From NCBI GenBank assembly GCA_004556985.1, contig SFFC01000119.1, positions 1 to 5,841 on the forward strand: 5,841 nucleotides of DNA, given 5' to 3'. The first letter of the stretch is position 1; each line of letters begins with the position of its first letter. Shown here piece after piece: positions 1 through 5,298 of the stretch. The DNA is from Clostridiales bacterium. Lineage in GTDB: Bacteria > Bacillota > Clostridia > Christensenellales > Aristaeellaceae. The notes under the pieces are model-generated. The model did not search any database. It saw nothing but the letters and a program-made list of their open reading frames with translations, and had not been told where the DNA came from. The translations under genes were made by a program, and so were the position numbers.

Positions 1-140
1 GTCGTGAGGTCGCCCGTCGTCACGGGCACCTCTGTATAGCTGGCCTCCTTCGTCTTTCCCGACAGGAAAAGCATCCAAAGGATCACCAGAGCCACGAGTG
101 CCAGGAGCACCCATCTGATCCATTTTCTCTTCTTTTTCAC
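1..140 (-). CDS. HlyD/RND-type efflux adaptor, N-terminus (partial)
   Basis: Only the first 46 codons are inside the window; the gene continues past the left edge. The visible product has a basic start (KKKRK, residues 2-6), one hydrophobic segment at about residues 10-26, and then an extracytoplasmic stretch with YTEVPVTTGDLT (35-46). That layout, a lysine-rich start, a single membrane anchor and an 'xVxxGDL' motif shortly after it, is typical of membrane-fusion/periplasmic-adaptor proteins (HlyD, MacA, YknX) that work with ABC exporters in Gram-positive bacteria. I chose the GTG at 138-140 because AAGGAAGG lies 7 nt upstream. The in-frame ATG at 231-233 has no ribosome site and overlaps the TATAAT of the likely promoter. 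An ABC ATPase and permease would be expected downstream, outside the window. The family call rests on a short segment; another single-pass membrane protein is possible. Confidence 0.62.
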   Translation of the reverse strand, partial: MKKKRKWIRWVLLALVALVILWMLFLSGKTKEASYTEVPVTTGDLT

Positions 141-231
141 GCGTTTGCCTTCCTTCCGTTTGGCTTGTCTTGTTGCCTGACGAACCGGGTTTTCCCAAAA
201 ACGGCCTTCCCTCCCTTCGCCTGGTTTGGTC

Positions 232-240
232 ATTATATCA
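232..240 (-). promoter_or_regulatory. Extended -10 promoter for the HlyD-like gene
   Basis: Read on the minus strand this is TGATATAAT, a perfect TGn-TATAAT extended -10 element. No good -35 box sits at 16-18 bp; TGGACA at 260-265 is 22 bp away, too far for normal spacing. Extended -10 promoters tolerate a weak -35. Transcription would start near 225, giving a leader of about 85 nt before the GTG start at 140. The element lies inside an imperfect palindrome (230-243). Confidence 0.55.
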
Positions 241-364
241 TGAGAAGATGAACATTTTGTGTCCATCCGTCCTTCATTTGCATTTGGTCAGTTTTTTCCG
301 TCCGGCATCAACCCCGCCGCGACCTCATAGGATGAACCGATAAGGAAACGGAGGGATGTCGCCG
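241..364. other. Divergent intergenic region
   Basis: Spacer between the divergent HlyD-like gene and the ATPase gene. It is richer in A+T than the coding DNA. I see no convincing sigma-A promoter on the plus strand for the ATPase and no small gene. TTTGGTCA occurs twice in direct orientation (225-232 and 283-290), which could be chance. GGAGGG at 350-355 is the ribosome binding site for the ATPase gene: it is 9 nt from the ATG at 365 and directly touches the ATG at 356. Confidence 0.5.
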
Positions 365-1441
365 ATGAAGACCCGATCCCTGTTTCCGGGCGCGATGGGC
401 CCGGAGGGCTTTGTCTCCTGCTTTGACCATCTGATGCCGGAGGCGCAGCTGCGGCGCATGCTGATCCTCAAGGGCGGCCCGGGCGTGGGCAAGTCGACGT
501 TCATGCGCCGCATCCACGCGGCGCTTTGCGGCGAAGATGCGCCCTCGACGCTGTATTTCTGCTCCGGCGACCCGGACAGCCTCGACGCCGTCGCCCTGCC
601 GGAGCGCGGTCTGCTCGTCCTGGACGGCACGGCGCCGCACGTCGTCGACCCGAAGATTCCGGGCGCGCGCGACAGCCTCATCAACCTCGGTGCCTGCCTG
701 CGGGAGGAGGCCATGCGCCCGCGCCTGCCGCACATCCGGGACTGCATGGCCGACCACGCCGCCTGCTCTCGCCGCGCCCGCGCCTGCATGCGCGCCGCCT
801 GCGCGCTTACGCGAGACAGCGCCGCCGTGCTCGCCGCCGCCGCGGACGAGGGCAGGCTCGCCCGGATGACCCGCGCGCTGATCCGCACGGTCATCCCCTG
901 CGACAGCGGCGAGGAGGAAGAGGCACAGGCGCCGTCCGTGCGCCCCGTGCTGACCGACGCGGTCACGCCCAAGGGCGAGCTCTGCCTGATCGCCGAAAAC
1001 GCGCTGCCGCGCGTCATCCGTCTCGTGCGCCCCTGGGCGATGGATCTGACGCCCGCGCTGCGCGAGCTGAGCTTCGCCGCGCGTGCCGCCGGCTATGCCG
1101 TCGAGGAGCACCTCTGCCCCACGATGCCCGGCAGCCTGCTGCATCTGTCCATCCCCGCGCTGCACACGCTCGTCACCACGAGCGATCTGCTCCCCTCGGA
1201 GCTGACGTTCGACTTCGGCGCCTGTCTGCCGGGCGACAGCCTGCTGCGCCACGAATGCGCGCTGGAGCAGGCGCATGCCGGCGTCAAGCTGCATCTGCAT
1301 CGCGCGGTCAGCGCGCTGGCGCAGGCCAAGCAGCTGCACGACGAGCTGGAGACGTTCTACGTGCCCAACATGGACTTTGCCGCCTGGCAGCGCATCCTCG
1401 ACGAGACGCTCGAGTCGCTGCAATCGTCCTGCGCCGGCTGA
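365..1441 (+). CDS. P-loop ATPase of unknown role, duplicated-domain family (PRK06851-like)
   Basis: A 358-residue predicted cytoplasmic ATPase. Walker A is GGPGVGKST at residues 37-45, followed by FCSGDPDSLDAV (65-76) and VLDGTAPHVVDP (85-96), a Walker B-like segment. These motifs, and the ending AKQLHDELETFYVPNMDF (321-338), match my memory of a Firmicutes family of unknown function (about 360-370 residues, listed as PRK06851) that contains two related ATPase halves. The second half starts at about DAVTPKG (198-204), echoing GAMGPEG (9-15). Its P-loop position reads RLVRPWAMDLT (219-229), with no glycine-rich loop or GKS/T, so only the first half is likely to bind nucleotide. The start at 365 is preferred because GGAGGG ends 9 nt upstream. 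The ATG at 356 would add three residues and has only AAGGA (342-346) at normal spacing. The protein has 14 cysteines, three at exact 7-residue spacing (127, 134, 141). It is monocistronic and gives no context clue to substrate. Confidence 0.85.
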   Translation: MKTRSLFPGAMGPEGFVSCFDHLMPEAQLRRMLILKGGPGVGKSTFMRRIHAALCGEDAPSTLYFCSGDPDSLDAVALPERGLLVLDGTAPHVVDPKIPGARDSLINLGACLREEAMRPRLPHIRDCMADHAACSRRARACMRAACALTRDSAAVLAAAADEGRLARMTRALIRTVIPCDSGEEEEAQAPSVRPVLTDAVTPKGELCLIAENALPRVIRLVRPWAMDLTPALRELSFAARAAGYAVEEHLCPTMPGSLLHLSIPALHTLVTTSDLLPSELTFDFGACLPGDSLLRHECALEQAHAGVKLHLHRAVSALAQAKQLHDELETFYVPNMDFAAWQRILDETLESLQSSCAG

Positions 1442-1567
1442 TGCCGGACGGCGGAGCACCTGCCAGACATACAAAAAGCGGACGGCGGCCGCACGCGCCT
1501 CCGTTCTGCTTCGCGTTTTTCAGGGTTTCCTTTTGAGACCGGTTGAAAAGCAATTCCCATGATTCAA

Positions 1568-1599
1568 AAAACAGAGGAGCCTGCCGCTTCCTCTGTTTT
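1568..1599. terminator. Bidirectional Rho-independent terminator
   Basis: AAAACAGAGGA (1568-1578) pairs perfectly with TCCTCTGTTTT (1589-1599), with a G-T wobble extending inward and a loop of about 8 nt. On the plus strand the arm is followed by ATTTTT (1600-1605). On the minus strand it is followed by TTTTTT from 1571 down to 1566. The hairpin sits between converging genes: 126 nt after the ATPase stop and 8 nt after the MATE stop. It therefore probably ends both transcripts. Confidence 0.85.
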
Positions 1600-1607
1600 A
1601 TTTTTGC

Positions 1608-2963
1608 TCACATCGCCCGGATGACGTAGCGGTCGACCTTCCTGTAGAAGGTCAGGCACAGCGCCAGGGAGACCAACTCCGCGATGACGAACGCCCACCA
1701 GACCATCGTGACGCTGCCCGTCAGCCGCCCGATCACATACGCGCAGGGGACGAGCACGGCGAGCTGGCGCACGATGGAGACGATCATCGAGTAGACGCTG
1801 TAGCCCAGCGCCTGAAAGACCGACGTGCTGCCGATACAGAAGCCCGCGATCGGGAAGCTCAGCGAGATGATCCGCAGCGCCGGCTTGCCGATGCGCAGCA
1901 TCTCCTCCGAGGCATCGAAGATCGCCAGCAGCTTGTCCGGCATCGCGTGGAAGAGCAGCGTGCCGGCCGTCATGATGCAGATGGCCGTGGTGATGGAATA
2001 GCGGATGGTCTTGCGCATGCGCTCCGGCTTGCGCGCGCCGTAGTTGAAGGCGACGATCGGCACCGTGCCGTTGTTCAGGCCGAAGACCGGCATGAACACG
2101 AAGCTCTGGAGTTTGAAATACACGCCGAAGACCGCAACTGCCGTCGAGGAAAACGCGATGAGAATCTGGTTCATCAGGAAGGTCATCACCGAGCCGATCG
2201 ACTGCATGACCACCGAGGGCACGCCGATGGCAAGGATGCGCCGCAGCGTCGCGCCGTGCGGCCTGAAGCCCTTCATGCTGATGGGCACCTCCGGGTTCAT
2301 GCGGATGTTCATGTACAGGCCGATGCCCGCGGCGATCCATTGGCCGATCACCGTCGCGACCGCCGCGCCCGCCACGCCCATGCGCGGCGCGCCCAGCAGG
2401 CCGAAGATCAGAATCGGATCGAGGATGATGTTGATGATCGCGCCCGACGTCTGGCTGACCATCGTGAGCATCGTTCTGCCCGTGCTCTGGAGCAGGCGCT
2501 CAAAGAGGATCTGCATGAACAGGCCCAGCGAGCCGACCATGACGATGCGCGTGTAGACGATGCCGCTCACGACGATCTCCTCGATGTCGGTCTGCGCGTG
2601 GAAGAACGGCTCCACGACCGTCAGCCCGCCCAGCACGAAGACGAGCGCCGAGATCAGCAGCAGCAGCACGCCGTTGGTCGCCGCGCGCCGCACGCCCTTC
2701 TCGTCCTTCGCGCCCAGCGCCCGGGAGAGCACGGCGTTGAGGCCGACGCCCAGGCCCGCCGCCACCGCGATCATCAGGTTCTGCACCGGGAAGGCCATGC
2801 TCAGCGCCGCCAGCGCGTTCTCGCTGATGCGCGCAACGAACATCGAATCGACGACGTTGTACAGCGCCTGCACCAGCATGGAGATCATGATCGGCAGGCT
2901 CATGCTCGCCAGCAGCCTGCCCACGGGCATGACGCCCATCTTGTTTTCCGTTTTCTGTTCCAT
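1608..2963 (-). CDS. MATE-family multidrug/cation efflux transporter
   Basis: A 451-residue polytopic membrane protein, the usual length for the MATE family, which exports cationic drugs in exchange for H+ or Na+. The N-terminus reads MGVMPVGRLLASMSLP (9-24), then VQALYNVVDSMFVA (31-44). The aspartate at 39 sits where first-helix acidic residues act in cation coupling in NorM/DinF proteins. GLGVGLNAVLSRALGAKDEK (70-89) is a typical first-half loop. The second half carries the matching loop GLNNGTVPIVAFNYGARKPER, as expected for the two six-helix bundles. Overall it resembles the MepA-like subgroup common in Clostridia. The start at 2963 is set by AAGGGAG (2970-2976), 6 nt upstream; an in-frame TTG at 3002 would add 13 residues but lacks support and coincides with the predicted transcription start. 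It is monocistronic, with its own promoter and a possible upstream operator. Substrate cannot be read from sequence. Confidence 0.93.
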   Translation of the reverse strand: MEQKTENKMGVMPVGRLLASMSLPIMISMLVQALYNVVDSMFVARISENALAALSMAFPVQNLMIAVAAGLGVGLNAVLSRALGAKDEKGVRRAATNGVLLLLISALVFVLGGLTVVEPFFHAQTDIEEIVVSGIVYTRIVMVGSLGLFMQILFERLLQSTGRTMLTMVSQTSGAIINIILDPILIFGLLGAPRMGVAGAAVATVIGQWIAAGIGLYMNIRMNPEVPISMKGFRPHGATLRRILAIGVPSVVMQSIGSVMTFLMNQILIAFSSTAVAVFGVYFKLQSFVFMPVFGLNNGTVPIVAFNYGARKPERMRKTIRYSITTAICIMTAGTLLFHAMPDKLLAIFDASEEMLRIGKPALRIISLSFPIAGFCIGSTSVFQALGYSVYSMIVSIVRQLAVLVPCAYVIGRLTGSVTMVWWAFVIAELVSLALCLTFYRKVDRYVIRAM

Positions 2964-3008
2964 CTTCTTCTCCCTTCGCCCTGCGAAAAAGCCAAATAAC
3001 AAGGGACT

Positions 3009-3037
3009 ATTGTACTATGCTTCAGCAAGCCTGTCAA
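3009..3037 (-). promoter_or_regulatory. Sigma-A promoter of the MATE gene
   Basis: On the minus strand, TTGACA (3037-3032, perfect -35), a 17-bp spacer, and TACAAT (3014-3009, one mismatch to TATAAT). Predicted start near 3002, giving a leader of about 39 nt before the ATG at 2963. This is the strongest promoter in the window. GCTTCAG (3019-3025) and CTGAAGC (3046-3052) form a 7-bp inverted repeat on either side of the -35 box. Confidence 0.85.
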
Positions 3038-3074
3038 GGCGAATCCTGAAGCGGGTGCTTCTTCCGTTTTCTTC

Positions 3075-3089
3075 TCTATCACTGATAGA
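3075..3089. promoter_or_regulatory. tetO-like 15-bp palindrome (putative TetR-family operator)
   Basis: The minus strand reads TCTATCAGTGATAGA, a perfect palindrome with 7-bp arms around a central base. With the four bases on its 3' side (GAAG) it shares 16 contiguous bases, CTATCAGTGATAGAGA, with the classic Tn10 tet operator tetO2 (TCCCTATCAGTGATAGAGA, from memory). It is centred about 80 bp upstream of the predicted MATE transcription start, further than usual for simple blocking of that promoter. I saw no second promoter overlapping it and no regulator gene in the window. Confidence 0.5.
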
Positions 3090-3095
3090 ACGCAA

Positions 3096-3124
3096 GAGAG
3101 CTCCGGAACGCCTCCGGAGCTCCC
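3096..3124 (-). terminator. Hairpin terminator of the antiporter operon
   Basis: GAGCTCCGGA (3098-3107) and TCCGGAGCTC (3113-3122) form a perfect 10-bp GC-rich stem with a 5-nt loop, extendable by a wobble pair and a G-C pair. It begins 12 nt after the stop of the 716-residue subunit. On the minus strand the following bases are TCTTGCGTT, a weak T-tract, so termination may be incomplete and some transcripts could run into the MATE gene. Confidence 0.65.
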
Positions 3125-3134
3125 CCGAGCCTTC

Positions 3135-5285
3135 TCAATAGCTGAGCAGGTAGATGATGGTGACGCACAGACCGATGGCAAAGAGGATCAGCCCATAGCT
3201 CATCGTGTGCGTGATGCGCTGGGCAAAGTCGATCAGGCCGTCCCACAAGCCGGCGAAGAAGCCGACAAAGTGATGCTCAACCGGGCGCTCGCGCAGCACC
3301 GTCTGGTTGAGTCCCTCCGTTACGCCGTCCGCGCAGGCGCCCACAGCGCAGGTCACGGGATTGCCGACGCTCATACGCGCCCGACGCCGGTTGGCTGAGA
3401 GCACGGTCCTGGCCAGAATGTAGGCGACGGCGTCCGTCACCGTGCCGCATACGCGAGCGGCGAGCGTGCCCACCCCGATCAGCAGCGCGATCAGCGGCTT
3501 GTACACCCGGTTTTCAAGAATCGGCTCCGAGCCCAGCGAGGCAACCGCCCCGCCCGCGCGCAGCAGCAGGCCGATGGCCGGCCTGTACACGCGCTCCTCG
3601 ATGTCAAACCAGGCGGGCCAGAGGTCGGCATAGACGCGAATCCCGCCCTCGTCGCGCATGAGCAGCCGGCGGATTATGAAGCAGTAGACCAGCACGCCAA
3701 TGACCAGAGAGATACAAGCGCCCTTGAGGTTCGTGAGCGAGAAATAGGCGACAGCATGCGCCGGGGTCGCCGCGTGCAGATAGCCGCCCGCGAAATCCGC
3801 AATGGCGTCCATCGTCAGGTTCGGCCGCACGCCCAGCAGGAGCACGAGCGCGGCGCTGAGCGTCAGCGCGACGGCCGACAGCGGCGACATATAGCGCTTC
3901 ATGGCGTCGTAGCGCGTCTGCTCACTGGGATGCTTCTGCCAGAAGAGGCAGATGTAGAGCTTGATCATATACGCGCCCGTCAGGCCGCCGGAGAAGAGGT
4001 AGATCCATTCCGCGCCGCGGTAGCAAAGCGCCAGCGCGCCCAGGCCCTCCTCGGCGAGCAGCTCCGCGTATTCGACGATGCCCTCGTGGATCAGCGTCTT
4101 GGCGACGTAGCCCGAGAACAGCGGCACACCCATCAGGCCGACCGCGCCCATCAGAAACGCGAAATGCAGCAGCGGCTTTCCGCGGCCAAAGCCGCGCACG
4201 TCGTTGAGGTTCAGCTTGTGCAGGTTCATGTAGACGACGCCCGCCGCCATGAAGAGCACGAGCTTGAAGAGCGAATGGTTGAGCATATAGAGCAGCGCGC
4301 CGCGCGCGGCGAGCGCGTTCTCCTCGCCCAGCAGGCAGCTCATCGCGATGCCCGTGAGGATGAAGCCGATCTGGGACATCGAGGAGCAGGCCAGCGTCCG
4401 CTTGAGGTTGACGGAGAAGACCGCCAGCATGGCGCCGCCCAGCATCGTGATCAGCGCGAGCACAAGCAGCATGTTGCCCCACGCCTTGCTCTCGCGGAAG
4501 ATGTTCGCCGAGACGGCGATGATGCCGAACACACCGGACTTGGTCAAAATGCCGGAGAGCAGCGCGGAGGCCGGCGCCGGCGCGACGGGATGCGCCTTGG
4601 GCAGCCAGATATGCAGCGGGAACATGCCCGCCTTCGCGCCGAAGCCGAAGAGGATGCAGATGCCCGCGGCCCAGAGCGTGCCCCTGTCCGTGCAATGCTC
4701 TGCCGCCTCGTAGAGCGCGTCGATGCGCAGCGTGCCCAGCGTCCGCTCCAGCAGGAACAAGCCCATCAGCATGACCATGCCGCCAATGACCGCGACAGCG
4801 AGGTAGGTCTCCGCCGCGCGCAGCGCCCCCGGGGTCTCGTCGTGCGCGACCCAGGTGTAGGACGTGAACGACATGACCTCAAAGAAGATGAACGTCGTGA
4901 ACAGATCCGCCGAGAGGAAGACGCCCAGCGTCGCGCCCAGCGTCATCAGGTAGAAGAAATAATAGCGGTTGCGGTTGTGGTAGTGATGCGCGAAGTAATC
5001 CCGGCTGAGCATCGACGTCGCCAGCCACATCACGCCCGCAATGACCGCATACAGCGCGCGGAAGCCGTCGAGCTCAAAGCTCAGTCCCTTGCCGCAGAAG
5101 CCGGGGATGGAAAGCGCGTACACCGCGCCCCGCGCGACGCCCACGAGCATCGCCGCAGCCGCAATCAGCGTCAGCGCGCAGGAGCCGATCACAACCCAGT
5201 TGCGCAGCTCCTTGTTCCTGCGGCCAACCAGATAGGAGATGACCGCGGCGATCATCGGGAAGAAGACCAGAAAAGCCAGCATCAT
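3135..5285 (-). CDS. Complex I-like/Mrp-like proton-translocating antiporter subunit, long form
   Basis: A 716-residue integral membrane protein of the NuoL/NuoM/NuoN-MrpD superfamily (proton_antipo_M fold). Hydrophobic segments fill residues 3-540 (about 15) plus one at about 695-715. The charged residues of the ion path are present: Glu136 in TTFIFFEVMSFTSY (130-143), Lys218 in FGFGAKAGMFPLHIWLPKAH (213-232), Lys249 in SALLSGILTKSG (240-251), His337/Lys341 in LNHSLFKLVLF (335-345), and Lys396 in PLFSGYVAKT (388-397). It should therefore be active in H+ (or Na+) translocation. HPVAPAPASALLSG is closer to HyfB/MrpD-type subunits than to NuoL. Beyond about residue 545 the tail holds two similar segments (564-583 and 592-611), a basic stretch NRRRAR (632-637), and a last helix GLILFAIGLCVTIIYLL, an ending I recall from clostridial relatives. 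The start at 5285 (ATG ATG) is set by GGAGG 7 nt upstream. It begins 13 nt after the preceding gene's stop, so the two are cotranscribed. Whether the complex is Mrp-type or a hydrogenase/complex I-type is not decided here. Confidence 0.9.
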   Translation of the reverse strand: MMLAFLVFFPMIAAVISYLVGRRNKELRNWVVIGSCALTLIAAAAMLVGVARGAVYALSIPGFCGKGLSFELDGFRALYAVIAGVMWLATSMLSRDYFAHHYHNRNRYYFFYLMTLGATLGVFLSADLFTTFIFFEVMSFTSYTWVAHDETPGALRAAETYLAVAVIGGMVMLMGLFLLERTLGTLRIDALYEAAEHCTDRGTLWAAGICILFGFGAKAGMFPLHIWLPKAHPVAPAPASALLSGILTKSGVFGIIAVSANIFRESKAWGNMLLVLALITMLGGAMLAVFSVNLKRTLACSSMSQIGFILTGIAMSCLLGEENALAARGALLYMLNHSLFKLVLFMAAGVVYMNLHKLNLNDVRGFGRGKPLLHFAFLMGAVGLMGVPLFSGYVAKTLIHEGIVEYAELLAEEGLGALALCYRGAEWIYLFSGGLTGAYMIKLYICLFWQKHPSEQTRYDAMKRYMSPLSAVALTLSAALVLLLGVRPNLTMDAIADFAGGYLHAATPAHAVAYFSLTNLKGACISLVIGVLVYCFIIRRLLMRDEGGIRVYADLWPAWFDIEERVYRPAIGLLLRAGGAVASLGSEPILENRVYKPLIALLIGVGTLAARVCGTVTDAVAYILARTVLSANRRRARMSVGNPVTCAVGACADGVTEGLNQTVLRERPVEHHFVGFFAGLWDGLIDFAQRITHTMSYGLILFAIGLCVTIIYLLSY
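3453..3596 (-). repeat. Degenerate tandem protein repeat in the antiporter C-terminus
   Basis: Residues 564-583 and 592-611 of the 716-residue subunit align without gaps at an offset of 28 residues. They share R-V-Y-(R/K)-P-x-I-x-L-L and a later glycine and alanine: 9 of 20 identical by eye. Both lie between the core membrane domain and the last helix, where NuoL has its long lateral helix. The DNA copies share short words only (for example TGTACA at the RVY codons), so the duplication is old or convergent. Confidence 0.5.
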
Positions 5286-5289
5286 GCTA

Positions 5290-5298
5290 TCCCCTCCC
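5290..5298 (-). promoter_or_regulatory. Ribosome binding site in the operon junction
   Basis: The minus strand reads GGGAGGGGA between the stop of the upstream antiporter gene and the ATG at 5285. The GGAGG core is 7 nt from the ATG. It fixes the start of the 716-residue protein, since an in-frame CTG- or ATG-type start further upstream would fall inside the previous gene. The close spacing suggests translational coupling. Confidence 0.75.

Noticed and set aside
231..233. ATG start for the HlyD-like gene, 31 codons upstream of the chosen GTG
   Set aside because: It overlaps the TATAAT element, has no ribosome binding site, and would add a charged, non-hydrophobic leader before the membrane anchor. 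The GTG at 140 has a strong AAGGAAGG.
308..1474. Long minus-strand open frame opposite the ATPase gene (388 codons)
   Set aside because: The product is rich in Arg, Ala, Gly and Gln with no recognisable motif. The opposite strand encodes a protein with an exact Walker A motif. High third-position GC produces such frames.
1446..1488. Direct repeat GGACGGCGG at 1446-1454 and 1480-1488
   Set aside because: Nine bases of GC-rich sequence in a GC-rich region; no further copies nearby and no mobile-element signs.
1473..1520. Possible second terminator just after the ATPase gene
   Set aside because: GCGGACGG (1478-1485) can pair with CCGTTCTGC (1501-1509) with one bulge and a wobble, and a TTTTT run follows at 1516-1520. 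The stem is imperfect, the loop is long and the T-run is 6 nt away. The hairpin at 1568-1599 is far better.
1947..2999. Plus-strand open frame of 350 codons opposite the MATE gene
   Set aside because: His/Arg/Asp-rich composition is the usual mirror of hydrophobic codons on the other strand; there is no motif and no ribosome site of note.
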